Of a stretch of 64,000 nucleotides of DNA, positions 1 to 10,053 are shown one piece after another (positions within the stretch are counted from its first letter, which is position 1; each line of letters opens with the position of its first letter). The notes under the pieces are model-generated. The model made no database searches and had not been told where the DNA came from. It saw nothing but the letters and a program-made list of their open reading frames with translations. Source of the stretch: an uncultured Ectothiorhodospiraceae bacterium (lineage in GTDB: Bacteria; Pseudomonadota; Gammaproteobacteria; UBA9214); the NCBI GenBank assembly GCA_947258545.1, contig CAMYJI010000006.1, forward strand, positions 25,943 to 89,942. The letters run 5' to 3'. Made by a program: the position numbers and the translations under genes.

Positions 1-135
1 CACCTGCACGCGGGCGAGGTCTGGATGTCGCGTGGTTTACTGAGACCACTAAGACATGCCCTCCACTCCAGCCAGGACCGGCCACACACCAAGGCCGACA
101 AGATCGATTCAGGACATTGGATGAAATGGCATTGA
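1..135 (+). other. possible 3' remnant of a response-regulator gene (partial)
   Basis: Frame 1 is open from the window edge for 44 codons and then stops. It begins with HLHAGEVWMSRGLL, which resembles the segment before the DNA-binding domain in LuxR-type response regulators (AGE-W-SR-LL). No helix-turn-helix follows, so if the match is real the gene is truncated or frameshifted. It could equally be a chance open frame; the upstream sequence is needed to tell. Confidence 0.22.
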
Positions 136-281
136 ATTTAAAGCAAATCGTACTTAAGTCCGATGTACTAATAATGGACGTTGTGTAATCTTTATAAGTA
201 AGAGCGAATATTTCAATATCAGTCCCAGCCATATTTATTAAGTAAGAGATTGGGATAGGGATCCTTTCAGGGGAATCGACA

Positions 282-3200
282 ATGGCAAGTATCCAGATCG
301 GTGTAGTCCAAATTCTGCAGGGGCAGGCATCTGTGACCCATGACGATGGTTCGGTGGTGCAACTCCAGCAGGGCAGCCAAATATTTCTGAACGATGTCGT
401 CACCACAGGTGACAACGGCGAGGTTCTGATCGCCTTGCTTGACGGATCGGAATTTGAAATCGGACCCGCATTCACCGCCATCCTGAACACGGACGTATTT
501 GATCCCGCTGGCCACATGATCGCGGGAGAAGCGATCGGGCACGCTGTCACGATTTCCCATATCGGTGAAGTCACCAGCGTCGAAGGGGACGTGAAAGTGG
601 TTCGTACCGACGGGACAACCCAGAACCTCCTGGTCGGTGACTACCTCTTTGCCGACGATATCCTCATCACGGCACCGGACAGCAGGGCCGCGGTAAAAAT
701 GCTGGACGGGTCGGTATTCGATATCGGTCCGGATTTCACTGCCAGCATCGATAATGACCTGTTCCCATCCCGCTACCCGGAGTACGTCAGTGAGGGTCTG
801 ACTGATGCTGAAATTATACGTGCCGCGATCCTGGCCGGTCAGGACCCGGCCGAGGTCGGCAAGGCCCCGGCCGCCGGCAAAGAAGTGACCGAGGACGATG
901 GCCACAGCGTTGTCGTCATCGAGGACAGGGCTCGCCAGGTGACACCCGAGAGCGGCCACGAGACGACGGGGCTCAGCTACGGCTTCAGTGAAATGGATGA
1001 ATTGCTGCAGAGCCAGCTGGAGCTTCCCACTATTTCACTTGCTACAGAAGATGGTGTTGGTGATGTTGTTACAGAAGGTGATTCGCTGGTATTTACTGTC
1101 AATCTGGACAGTCCAAATACTGTGAATGATGTAACCGCAACATGGACAGTGACATTTGGTTCTGCAGATGCATCGGATCTGCCAGAGAATACGGTTCTCA
1201 CCGGGACCGTAACAATCCCCGCGGGACAGACAAGCGCGGCTATAGAATTACCAACACTTGATGATGCGTTATTCGAAGGTGGTGCTGGCACGTTCGAGGA
1301 CCTGACGGTGACATTGTCAGATGTTCAGAACGCGAATTCAGGCACGCTGACGGCGATAGGCCTGATCGAGGACAACGACAGCACGGTGGTGGGCTTCAAG
1401 CCGGGCGCGGACGGCACCGATGTGACGGTGACCGAGGGCGATCCGGGGGGTCCGGATGCGATGATCACGCCGGGCGCGGACGGCACCGATGTGACGGTGA
1501 CCGAGGGCGATCCGGAGGGTCCGGATGCGATGATCACGTTCACGCTGGCGTTGACGAACCCGTCCGCCAGTGCGGTGACGGTGAACTACACGGTGCTGCC
1601 GGGCAGTGCGCTGACGCCGGACGATTACACGGGTGCGCTGACGGGGACGGTGACGTTTGCGGCGGGCGAGCAGCTGGCGACGATCACACTGGATGTGACG
1701 GATGACCTGCTGGTGGAAGCCACCGAGTCGTTCACGGTGGAGCTGAGTGATCCGGTGGGTGCGACCCTGGATCCGGTCAACAGCACGGCGACCGGGACCA
1801 TCCTGGACAATGACAATTTTGTCATCGAAGATCATTTTGGTGTGGTAACCGAAGCCGCACTCAATGATGGCCCCGGGGGTGATGATGACGGTAGTCAGGA
1901 AGACCCGGCACAACTTGCAGGTGTCAACACTGTCAGCACCGGGACGCTGTCATTCATAGGGGGTGACCTGTCTGACGTGAGTTTTGATGTGCCAGGTGGT
2001 GCTGATGATAATAGTACTGCTACGCATTTTATTCTTGATGCAACTAATGGCTCCTGGAATTTGACTGTAGATAAAGCCAGCGGTGATTATCAATTCTCGC
2101 TTCTTGATAATGTGGATCACGCGCCAGGCGACAATCTGATCTTTGACCAGGGAATATCATCGCTGGCATTTACCTATACAGTGTCAGGATCAGTCAGCTC
2201 CGCTACAGGCTCTTTGACTGTAGATGTACGTGACGACGGTCCGATTGCAAATAACAGTGTCACAGGTGTATCTGTAACGCACGATGAGAGTGCAGGACTG
2301 CAGGGTGATGATTCGGCAACACCGTCCGGATTAATCACTGCTGTTTATGGTATGACCACGCTGGGCGGTGCCAGCAGCGGTGGTAATATTGTATCGACCG
2401 CCGGTACCCTATTTGGCGCTGATGGCGCGGCATCGACCGATGCCGTGGTTGTTACGCTGACAAACGGTACGGGTGATGCCTTTACTGGCCAGGACAGTCT
2501 CCTGGATGCCACCGGCGGCAACAGTATATATCTGTACACAGAGAACGGGTTTATTGTCGGCCGCGAAGCCACTGTGGAAGGTACGCCGGATCCTGATGGT
2601 CTAGTCGCGTTTGTGGTGGCAATAGAGGATGGTGGCAATATCTCGGTCGTCCAGTACAAGGCCATTGAACATCCGATATCTGGCAGTTCAGCGGCTGAAC
2701 ATGATGATTCGGTGAGCTTGACGAATCTTATTTATGCCACAGTTGTAATCACCGACGGCGATGGTGATACGGCGACCGAGACGTCTGCAGGCGCCATAAC
2801 GGTGAGCTTCAGGGACGACGGTCCGATAGCAGGCAGCCCGCATGACGGTGTACTTGCGATCGAGGCAGGCAATACCATAACAAAGAGTCTGAATTTCACC
2901 ACTCTGGGCGTGGACGGGCCCGCGTCTCCGTCGGCATATACACTGACCGGGCTTGCACAGGGTGAACTGGTTACGGGAACGGAGTCTGGCAATCCTCATC
3001 AACTCACATCAAACGGGGTCAACCTGGTCTGGAATGACAATGGTGACGGCAGCTGGTCCGCAGTAACAGATACGGGTGATGCGGCAAATACGACAGTATT
3101 CACTGTAGTCGTGAATTCGGATGGAACCTATACGGTTACGCTCGATGATACGAATCCACTGGATGGTGGGGGAAGTACTTTCGGTATTGTGCTGGGTTCC

Positions 3201-5498
3201 GGCGTCAGCGGCGGTAATACCCTTGATGTGGCGCTCTTTGATGTGCCTACTTCAGATCCGGATGCGTCTCCTGCGGATAATATACCTGACACGGCGGAAC
3301 ATATGATTTTTGTCAGGGCGTTCGCTGAAAATGGTGTCATTGACACCGTGAATGCATCGAGCAACGGCCTTGGTGTTGGATCGGCACAATCCATCGATAA
3401 TGATCCAGGGGCGGATCCATCAGAAGAATTACACATATATTTTGCAGAACCGACAGTCGATCCAACGTCGATACTTGACCCTGCAACAGACCTGGAACTG
3501 GAATCCATCAATTACGCGGCAGTTACCCTTAACAAGCTGGATGCGGGCGAGACCGGGCGTTGGGAAGCCTTTTTCGTTGACGAGTTTGGTGTGTCCACTT
3601 CCGTTGGTTCCGGTGATATTGCAGGAAAAGGCATCGGTTCGAGCGCTGCCTCGGATGTCATCTTTGTGATTGATACGAACGCTGCCAACGATGGAACCAA
3701 TGAAGGCGGTACGGTGAGCGGTAATTTCAACCATATTGTGTTTTCTTCCGATGATGGAAGCGGATACCGCATCACTTCTGTCAGCGGCCTGGACACGGAA
3801 CAGGGACTCGGCATCACTGTCAACCTCGAGGCAACGGCAACGGATGGCGACGGCGACACGGCCAGCGCCGACTTTGATGTATCGTTCTTCGGTATGTTCA
3901 TCGAGCCACTTCCGGCACTCGTTGTCGGAACAAATGCAGATGACGAGGGTGCTGATGACGGGGTGAGCCCGCATTTTATCAACGACAATACCACGACCAG
4001 ATCAGGTGATATTAATGGTCCCGAAGGTACAGATATCCTGGTCGGTGATGTGGGTGGTACTCTGGCCACTGACACGAATGCCAATATTATCCTGATACTT
4101 GATACCTCGGGGAGTATGGATGACTATACCGTCGAGTTTACGGATAGTGAGGGGAATACTTCCAATATCCTGCGGATTGATGCCCTGAAACTGGCTGTCA
4201 ATACGCTGCTGGACGAGATGGCGGGTAGTGCTGCCAGTGAAGTCCGTGTCCACATCATCGAGTTTAAAAATAGTGGCTCGAGTCTTGGCACCTTCGACCT
4301 CATGAGCGGGGATTTGCAGCTTGCCAAGGACGCGGTGAATGACCTGAGTGCTGGTGGCTGGACAAACTATGAGGACGCGCTTCAAGAGGCCATTAACTGG
4401 TCAGGTAATGCGGCTAATCTGCTCAATGACGCGGGCGGTACTGTAAATATCGTTAATCAGACTTTCTTTATCTCCGATGGCATGCCGACAGCGTTTACCA
4501 GGGCAGATGGCACTTTTGCAACAAATCAAACTGCATCGGTATCGATGAGCCAGGTGACGGGCACTGATAATTCAGGCTCGGAACAGGATAGTACCGACGA
4601 AGTGCAGATACTGGAAGACCAGTTTGGTCCCACCGAGGCAATCGGAATAGCGCTTACATCCGCATCCGACATTGACAATCTGAATGAAATGGAGAATGAG
4701 CCGCGTGACTCGAACCCGGACGTGGCAGACAATATTTTCACGGCCAACCAGCTCATCGACGTCCTCCAGGATCTCAATCCGCTGACCAACCTTGCCTCAC
4801 TGGGTGGTGATACGATCAATGGCGGGCCCGGCAATGATTTTATTTTCGGTGATTCGGTCTTTACCGATAGCCTGGCTGACAACGAGGGCCTCGCTACAGA
4901 AGATGGTTCCGGCTGGCAGGTCTTTACCGAGCTGGAGGCGGGGCTGGGGACGACCCCTGACTGGGACAGGCAAGACACCATCAATTATATCCGGGACAAT
5001 CATCCGGAGATGGCTACCGAGTCGGAGCTTGACGGGGAAGGCCGTACAGGTGGCAATGACACCATTGATGCCGGTGCAGGCAACGATGTTGTCTATGGAC
5101 AGGAAGGTAATGACAGTATTACCGGCGGTAGCGGCGACGATATCCTGAGCGGTGGCTCCGGGGCGGATACCTTGATCTGGCAGGTCGAGGAAACCGGTAC
5201 CGATAACATTATGGATTTCAATACCGGCGAGGGCGATGTGCTGAATCTATCCGATCTTCTTGTAGGCGAGGATGGACTTGATGGTACAGGGCTTGCAGAT
5301 GCCTATCTGAAGATCAGCTATGATGGTGGCGATGACGCCACCACTATCGAGGCCTTCAGTACTGGTGACGGTGCAACTCCAGCAACAAGCGCAGACCAGA
5401 CGATTATACTGGCCGGCGTTGACCTGACAGGGCTCGGCTCCGACACCGCAGGGGTCATCGATAATCTCCTGGGCACAGGCAACCTGGTGATCGACTAA
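282..5498 (+). CDS. LapA-like giant secreted adhesin (retention module, Calx-beta, T1SS-143-like, VWA, RTX)
   Basis: This 1738-residue acidic protein has the architecture of a type I secreted surface adhesin. Residues 1-165 hold two tandem FecR/retention-like units, each with a G-x-V start and an LDGS-F-IGP motif. PAAG at 196-199, preceded by AILAGQDP, matches the LapG-type cleavage site of LapA proteins. Calx-beta-like regions cover about 247-365 and 413-512. T1SS-143-like repeats carrying DDGPIA follow. A von Willebrand A domain begins near 1268 with the MIDAS motif DTSGS. RTX nonapeptides (GGxGxD type) lie near 1507-1523 and 1590-1633, ahead of a C-terminal secretion signal region. The start has the ribosome site AGGGGAA about 8 bases upstream. 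It is followed by a terminator and looks monocistronic. No LapD, LapG or type I exporter gene is in the window. Domains are clear; the ligand is unknown. Confidence 0.9.
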   Translation: MASIQIGVVQILQGQASVTHDDGSVVQLQQGSQIFLNDVVTTGDNGEVLIALLDGSEFEIGPAFTAILNTDVFDPAGHMIAGEAIGHAVTISHIGEVTSVEGDVKVVRTDGTTQNLLVGDYLFADDILITAPDSRAAVKMLDGSVFDIGPDFTASIDNDLFPSRYPEYVSEGLTDAEIIRAAILAGQDPAEVGKAPAAGKEVTEDDGHSVVVIEDRARQVTPESGHETTGLSYGFSEMDELLQSQLELPTISLATEDGVGDVVTEGDSLVFTVNLDSPNTVNDVTATWTVTFGSADASDLPENTVLTGTVTIPAGQTSAAIELPTLDDALFEGGAGTFEDLTVTLSDVQNANSGTLTAIGLIEDNDSTVVGFKPGADGTDVTVTEGDPGGPDAMITPGADGTDVTVTEGDPEGPDAMITFTLALTNPSASAVTVNYTVLPGSALTPDDYTGALTGTVTFAAGEQLATITLDVTDDLLVEATESFTVELSDPVGATLDPVNSTATGTILDNDNFVIEDHFGVVTEAALNDGPGGDDDGSQEDPAQLAGVNTVSTGTLSFIGGDLSDVSFDVPGGADDNSTATHFILDATNGSWNLTVDKASGDYQFSLLDNVDHAPGDNLIFDQGISSLAFTYTVSGSVSSATGSLTVDVRDDGPIANNSVTGVSVTHDESAGLQGDDSATPSGLITAVYGMTTLGGASSGGNIVSTAGTLFGADGAASTDAVVVTLTNGTGDAFTGQDSLLDATGGNSIYLYTENGFIVGREATVEGTPDPDGLVAFVVAIEDGGNISVVQYKAIEHPISGSSAAEHDDSVSLTNLIYATVVITDGDGDTATETSAGAITVSFRDDGPIAGSPHDGVLAIEAGNTITKSLNFTTLGVDGPASPSAYTLTGLAQGELVTGTESGNPHQLTSNGVNLVWNDNGDGSWSAVTDTGDAANTTVFTVVVNSDGTYTVTLDDTNPLDGGGSTFGIVLGSGVSGGNTLDVALFDVPTSDPDASPADNIPDTAEHMIFVRAFAENGVIDTVNASSNGLGVGSAQSIDNDPGADPSEELHIYFAEPTVDPTSILDPATDLELESINYAAVTLNKLDAGETGRWEAFFVDEFGVSTSVGSGDIAGKGIGSSAASDVIFVIDTNAANDGTNEGGTVSGNFNHIVFSSDDGSGYRITSVSGLDTEQGLGITVNLEATATDGDGDTASADFDVSFFGMFIEPLPALVVGTNADDEGADDGVSPHFINDNTTTRSGDINGPEGTDILVGDVGGTLATDTNANIILILDTSGSMDDYTVEFTDSEGNTSNILRIDALKLAVNTLLDEMAGSAASEVRVHIIEFKNSGSSLGTFDLMSGDLQLAKDAVNDLSAGGWTNYEDALQEAINWSGNAANLLNDAGGTVNIVNQTFFISDGMPTAFTRADGTFATNQTASVSMSQVTGTDNSGSEQDSTDEVQILEDQFGPTEAIGIALTSASDIDNLNEMENEPRDSNPDVADNIFTANQLIDVLQDLNPLTNLASLGGDTINGGPGNDFIFGDSVFTDSLADNEGLATEDGSGWQVFTELEAGLGTTPDWDRQDTINYIRDNHPEMATESELDGEGRTGGNDTIDAGAGNDVVYGQEGNDSITGGSGDDILSGGSGADTLIWQVEETGTDNIMDFNTGEGDVLNLSDLLVGEDGLDGTGLADAYLKISYDGGDDATTIEAFSTGDGATPATSADQTIILAGVDLTGLGSDTAGVIDNLLGTGNLVID
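1401..1538 (+). repeat. 69-bp tandem duplication inside the adhesin gene
   Basis: Two adjacent 69-base copies (1401-1469 and 1470-1538) encode the same 23 residues, beginning PGADGTDVTVTEGD, at protein positions 374-396 and 397-419. The only coding difference I see is GGG versus GAG (Gly to Glu). The reading frame is kept. The near identity points to a recent duplication at the start of the second Calx-beta region. Confidence 0.9.
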
Positions 5499-5546
5499 GG
5501 ACTGCCTGGTTCTGGGGTCGCATTCGATCCATTCGCCTTAGAATAG

Positions 5547-5582
5547 AACGCCCTGTTATTTTACAGGGCGTTTTCTTTTTTC
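5547..5582 (+). terminator. intrinsic terminator after the adhesin gene
   Basis: A perfect 10-bp stem (AACGCCCTGT paired with ACAGGGCGTT), a 6-base loop and a T-rich tail through 5582 form a classic Rho-independent terminator about 50 bases after the adhesin stop codon. Confidence 0.9.
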
Positions 5583-5668
5583 AGGATAGATATTTAACAA
5601 CCTGTCTGTGTAATAATCCCCCGTGCCTGTATGATCCTGCTCCAGATTAACTGAACCCGGGAATCTTA

Positions 5669-6916
5669 ATGTTCCGTCCCCTCGAGTTGTTCGTCGGCAT
5701 GCGTTACACCCATGCCAAGAGCCGCACCCACTTCATTTCCTTCATCTCCCTGACCTCCATGCTGGGGATCGCGCTGGGGGTAACCGCGCTGATCACGGTG
5801 CTGTCGGTCATGAACGGCTTCGAGCGTGAATTGCGCGATCGGATCCTGGGCATGGCCTCGCACGCTACCGTAAGCACCTTCGGTGGTCGCCTGCAGGACT
5901 GGCCGCTGGTGGAGCAGGCGGTCAGCGAGCATCCCAATGTCATTGCGGCCGCACCCTATGTGCGCGGCGAGACCATGCTGAGTGCCGGTAAGCAGGTGAG
6001 TGGGGCACTGATACGCGGCATCTTGCCTGCGGAGGAGGCGCAGGTCTCCGATGTGCTTGCGCATGTCCAGGTCGGTGATGCGCGTGACCTGAAACCCGGT
6101 GAATTCGGCATCCTGCTCGGCAGCGAGCTGGCCTATTCACTGGGCGTGGGGGTGGGGGATGCCGTGACCGTGGTCTCGCCCCAGGTGCTCGTTGGTCCAA
6201 CCGGCGCCATGCCGCGGCTCAAGCGCTTCAGGGTGATCGGGCTGTTCGAGGTCGGTATGTATGAATACGACCGGGGCGTGGCGCTGGTCCACATGCAGGA
6301 CGCCGCTCGATTGCTCAGGTTGGATGATGATGTCACCGGCGTACGCCTGAAACTGGACGACCTGTTTGCCGCACCGCGGGTCAGCCGGGAGCTGGGAGGC
6401 CAGCTACTCGGTGACTACCGGGTGGAGGACTGGACTCGGCAACACGCCAATTTCTTCCGGGCGGTCAAGACGGAGAAACGCGTCATGTTTATCATTCTGA
6501 CGCTGATCATTGCCGTGGCGGCGTTCAACATCGTCTCTACCCTGGTGATGGTCGTGACTGACAAACGTGCCGATATCGCGATCCTGCGGACCCTTGGCGC
6601 CTCGCCTGCCACCATAATGCGGATCTTCGTGATCCAGGGCGCCATTATTGGGATCCTGGGGACGCTGCTTGGCCTGGCGGGCGGGATTGCGCTGGCGCTG
6701 AATGTCGAAACCATCGTGCCGGCGATCGAACGCTTCTTCAATGTCGAGTTCCTGGCCGCGGACGTCTACTACATCAGCGACGTGCCTTCGGAGCTGCACT
6801 GGGTAGACGTGGGCGTCATGGCGGCTGTCGCCCTGGTCCTCAGCCTGCTGGCGACCCTGTACCCGGCGTGGCGTGCAGCGCGCACCCAACCGGCGGAGGC
6901 CCTGCGCTATGAGTAG
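5669..6916 (+). CDS. lolC: LolC/LolE-family lipoprotein-releasing ABC transporter permease
   Basis: The 415-residue protein is the inner-membrane permease of the Lol system, which releases outer-membrane lipoproteins from the inner membrane to LolA. It has one N-terminal membrane segment (about 26-46), a large periplasmic domain, and three C-terminal membrane segments (about 268-395) of the FtsX/MacB fold. The cytoplasmic [14 protein letters not shown] stretch is typical of the family. It overlaps lolD by 8 bases, so translation is coupled. Only one permease gene is present here, so the complex may be of the single-permease (LolF) type, or a second permease may lie elsewhere. Confidence 0.93.
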   Translation: MFRPLELFVGMRYTHAKSRTHFISFISLTSMLGIALGVTALITVLSVMNGFERELRDRILGMASHATVSTFGGRLQDWPLVEQAVSEHPNVIAAAPYVRGETMLSAGKQVSGALIRGILPAEEAQVSDVLAHVQVGDARDLKPGEFGILLGSELAYSLGVGVGDAVTVVSPQVLVGPTGAMPRLKRFRVIGLFEVGMYEYDRGVALVHMQDAARLLRLDDDVTGVRLKLDDLFAAPRVSRELGGQLLGDYRVEDWTRQHANFFRAVKTEKRVMFIILTLIIAVAAFNIVSTLVMVVTDKRADIAILRTLGASPATIMRIFVIQGAIIGILGTLLGLAGGIALALNVETIVPAIERFFNVEFLAADVYYISDVPSELHWVDVGVMAAVALVLSLLATLYPAWRAARTQPAEALRYE

Positions 6917-7583
6917 CGTCCTGCAGTGTACGCAGTTGGCCAGGACCTTCACCGAGGCGGGATCCTCACTCGAGGTATTGCGGGATATCGACCTGAACGT
7001 GCTGCAGGGCGAGCGCATCGCGATCATGGGGGCATCCGGCAGCGGCAAGAGTACGCTGTTGCACCTGCTGGGCGGCCTGGATACCCCGACCGCCGGCCGG
7101 GTCGAGGTCACCGGAACGCCGCTGGAGAGTCTCAATGCCGTGCAGCTGGGACGCCTGCGTAACCGGGCACTGGGTTTCGTCTACCAGTTTCATCACCTGC
7201 TGCCGGAATTCACTGCCCTGGAAAATGTCGCCATGCCGTTGCTGGTGCGCGGGAGTGCGCCTGCCCAGGCGGCGGCCGAGGCAGAGGTCATGCTGGAACG
7301 TGTGGGCCTGGCCGGTCGGCTGACGCACAAACCCGGCGAGCTGTCGGGCGGCGAACGTCAGCGCACCGCGGTGGCCCGTGCCCTGGTGACCCGGCCCCAG
7401 TGCGTCCTGGCCGACGAGCCGACCGGCAACCTCGACCGCCAGAATGCCGAGCAGGTCTACGACCTGATGCTGGCGCTCAACCAGGAGCTTGCGACCAGCT
7501 TTGTCGTGGTAACCCACGATCCGCATATCGCGGAACGCATGGACCGGGTGCTGGTCCTCGAGGACGGCAGGATTCGGATGTAG
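6909..7583 (+). CDS. lolD: lipoprotein-releasing ABC transporter ATPase LolD
   Basis: LolD is the cytoplasmic ATPase that powers lipoprotein extraction by the LolC/E permease. The 224-residue product has Walker [10 protein letters not shown] (residues 41-49), the ABC signature LSGGERQR, and Walker B running into the D-loop as [11 protein letters not shown] chose the ATG at 6909, which overlaps the end of the permease gene, because the longer frame from 6873 adds a short tail that is only a reading of the permease gene. Length and motifs are normal for LolD. Confidence 0.95.
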   Translation: MSSVLQCTQLARTFTEAGSSLEVLRDIDLNVLQGERIAIMGASGSGKSTLLHLLGGLDTPTAGRVEVTGTPLESLNAVQLGRLRNRALGFVYQFHHLLPEFTALENVAMPLLVRGSAPAQAAAEAEVMLERVGLAGRLTHKPGELSGGERQRTAVARALVTRPQCVLADEPTGNLDRQNAEQVYDLMLALNQELATSFVVVTHDPHIAERMDRVLVLEDGRIRM

Positions 7584-7669
7584 GATTGCAACCGAATGGG
7601 TGAACGGCGGTAGCCGCGGATTGCGCTATACTGCCTTGAGAGCTGATCACACAATGTTCAGGGACGAAC

Positions 7670-10000
7670 ATGATCGTAAAGACACTCGCCTTTCTGGCCG
7701 GGGCGCTCACGCTCCAGTACCTGCCCGGTCTCCCGCCCGCTTACAGTTGTGCTGTTGCCCTGCCGGCAATCGCCTGCCTGCTCTGGCCATCGGCCCGATT
7801 ACCGGCGTTGTTCGTGCTGGGGTTTTTCTGGGCCGCATTCCAGGCACAGCAGGTCCAGCAATCATTGCTGGAAACGCGGCTGGAAGGCCGTACCCTGCTG
7901 GTCGAGGGCACGGTCGCCGATATTCCCCGTCAATTTCCAGGACAGAATCTGCGGTTCCTGTTCCGCGTGGAACGGGCCAGTGAGGGGGAGGTGGCACAGG
8001 CCTTCAGCGGCAAGGTACGCCTGAGCTGGTACCGGACCGATCAGCGTCCGGCGCTGGGTGAGCGCTGGCAATTCACCGTGCGGTTGAAACGGCCGCACGG
8101 CTATGCCAACCCGGGCGGCTTCGATTACGAACGCTGGCTGTTCCAGCAGCGGATCAGCGCCACCGGCTATATCAGGGACGATAAACGCAACCGCCGTCTG
8201 GCCCGCGATGGGCTGGGCTTCATGGCTGGCATCCGCCGCAACATTGCCAGCCAATTCGATGCTATCGGTTCCGCCCCGGGCAGCCTGCCGCTCATCCGTG
8301 CACTGACCATCGGCGATCGGGGCACCCTCGCTCCGGCGCACTGGGATACCCTGCGTGCTACCGGGACCAGCCACCTGATGGCGATATCAGGCCTGCATAT
8401 CAGCCTGGTAGCGGGTCTGGTGTTCTGGCTGGTCAGGTTGGTCTGGTCACATCTCGGGACCATCGCCGAGACCATCCCGGCGCCGAGGGCGGCCGCGGTA
8501 GCGGCCCTGCTCGCAGCCACGGTGTATGCCGGTCTGGCGGGTCTAAGCATCCCTACACGGCGGGCGCTGGTGATGGTCAGTGTGGCCATGCTGGCGGTAT
8601 TGGCGGGGAAAAAGACCAGGCCTGCACATGTGCTCTGCCTGGCCGTGCTGGCGGTGTTGCTCGTTGATCCGCTGGCGCTGCTTGCCGCGGGCTGGTGGCT
8701 GTCGTTCTGGGCCGTGACGCTGATTATCTATACCACCTCGGGTCGCCTCGGTGGGGAGGGTATTTGGCGGAAATGGTGTCATGTGCATATCGTTCTGGCC
8801 GTCAGCCTGCTGCCGGTGCTGCTGGTGTTTTTTCAACAGGCATCCCTGGTCTCACCGCTGGCCAATGTGATCGCGGTTCCGTGGGTCAGCCTGCTGGTCG
8901 TTCCAACCGCGCTGACCGGTACCCTGCTGCTAGCCGTGAGCGAAACGGCGGGTACGGCATTGCTGGTCCTCGCGGGCTGGTTCATGGATGTCCTGTGGCG
9001 GTTACTCGCGGGCATGGGTGATTCGGGCCGGGCACTCCTGCACTGGCACCAGCCGGTGTGGTGGACCCTGCTGCCGGCGACGGCCGGTATCCTGCTGCTG
9101 TTCATGCCGCGTGGTATCCCGGGCCGATGGCTCGGGGTATTGCTGATGCTCCCGATGATCGGGGTGAAGCCGCCCGCTCCCGGCCCCGGCGAGGCCTGGG
9201 TCACACTGCTCGATGTCGGACAGGGCCTGTCGACCGTGGTACGGACCCGCCAGCACACCCTGGTCTATGATACCGGGCCACGCTACAGCGCGAGCTTCGA
9301 TACCGGCGCGGCCGTCGTTGTTCCCTACCTGCGCAGCCGGGGTATCCGTCATATCGATATGCTTATGGTCAGCCATGGAGATAACGATCATGTTGGGGGT
9401 GTGCAATCACTACTCGGAGAGTTGAGCATTGCACAGTTGAGTGCCGGGGTCCCGGAGGCCATTGCCTCACGCGTGGCTGCGCCTTGCCGGCGTGGCGAAC
9501 GCTGGAGCTGGGACGGGGTCGAGTTTGTCGTGCTGCACCCGGTAGAGGGCCAACAGCGCAAGGGTAACAATGCCTCCTGTGTCATTCTAATCAGCGCGGC
9601 CGGCGGGCAGCGCATCCTGTTGACCGGGGATATCGAGTCGTCGGCCGAGCAGGCCCTGCTGCGCACGCACCCTGGGCAGTTGCGTGCCGAGGTCCTGGTG
9701 GTACCGCATCACGGCAGTCTGACTTCATCATCGAGGCCATTTATTGAGGCGGTCAGCCCGGACACTGCGCTGTTTCCCGTCGGCTACCGCAACCGCTACG
9801 GATTTCCCCGCCAGGAGGTGATCGATCGCTACCGGTCACTGGGAACCGGACTCTTCGATACGGCGACCCACGGGGCGATTAGCGCCAGGCTCGGCACGGG
9901 CCAGCGACCGGAAATCAGTGCGCATCGACGTGCGCGGCCGCGCTACTGGCGCTCCCGGCCCTGCGAGGACGATAAGCTGTTTGGCTACTGCGGCAAATAA
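7670..10000 (+). CDS. comEC: ComEC/Rec2-family DNA internalisation channel
   Basis: This 776-residue protein is the inner-membrane channel for DNA uptake during natural transformation. An N-terminal membrane and OB-like region is followed by the competence domain with LMAISGLHISLVAG and many hydrophobic segments. From about residue 510 a metallo-beta-lactamase domain carries SHGDNDHVGG near 567 and PHHGS near 677. The position between lolD and exbB is conserved in many gammaproteobacteria. Whether the organism is competent depends on pilus and ComEA genes outside this window. Confidence 0.95.
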   Translation: MIVKTLAFLAGALTLQYLPGLPPAYSCAVALPAIACLLWPSARLPALFVLGFFWAAFQAQQVQQSLLETRLEGRTLLVEGTVADIPRQFPGQNLRFLFRVERASEGEVAQAFSGKVRLSWYRTDQRPALGERWQFTVRLKRPHGYANPGGFDYERWLFQQRISATGYIRDDKRNRRLARDGLGFMAGIRRNIASQFDAIGSAPGSLPLIRALTIGDRGTLAPAHWDTLRATGTSHLMAISGLHISLVAGLVFWLVRLVWSHLGTIAETIPAPRAAAVAALLAATVYAGLAGLSIPTRRALVMVSVAMLAVLAGKKTRPAHVLCLAVLAVLLVDPLALLAAGWWLSFWAVTLIIYTTSGRLGGEGIWRKWCHVHIVLAVSLLPVLLVFFQQASLVSPLANVIAVPWVSLLVVPTALTGTLLLAVSETAGTALLVLAGWFMDVLWRLLAGMGDSGRALLHWHQPVWWTLLPATAGILLLFMPRGIPGRWLGVLLMLPMIGVKPPAPGPGEAWVTLLDVGQGLSTVVRTRQHTLVYDTGPRYSASFDTGAAVVVPYLRSRGIRHIDMLMVSHGDNDHVGGVQSLLGELSIAQLSAGVPEAIASRVAAPCRRGERWSWDGVEFVVLHPVEGQQRKGNNASCVILISAAGGQRILLTGDIESSAEQALLRTHPGQLRAEVLVVPHHGSLTSSSRPFIEAVSPDTALFPVGYRNRYGFPRQEVIDRYRSLGTGLFDTATHGAISARLGTGQRPEISAHRRARPRYWRSRPCEDDKLFGYCGK

Positions 10001-10053
10001 AGTATTATCCGCAGGGTTCATGTTTTCTCGGATATTCAAAGGAAGGTGATTTA

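Noticed and set aside
267..959. Minus-strand open frame of 230 residues
   Set aside because: It is antisense to the adhesin N terminus, whose domains are clear; no ribosome site or recognisable motif.
1338..1913. Minus-strand 191-residue Arg/His-rich frame
   Set aside because: Shadow of the GC-rich repeat part of the adhesin; low-complexity composition typical of an antisense reading.
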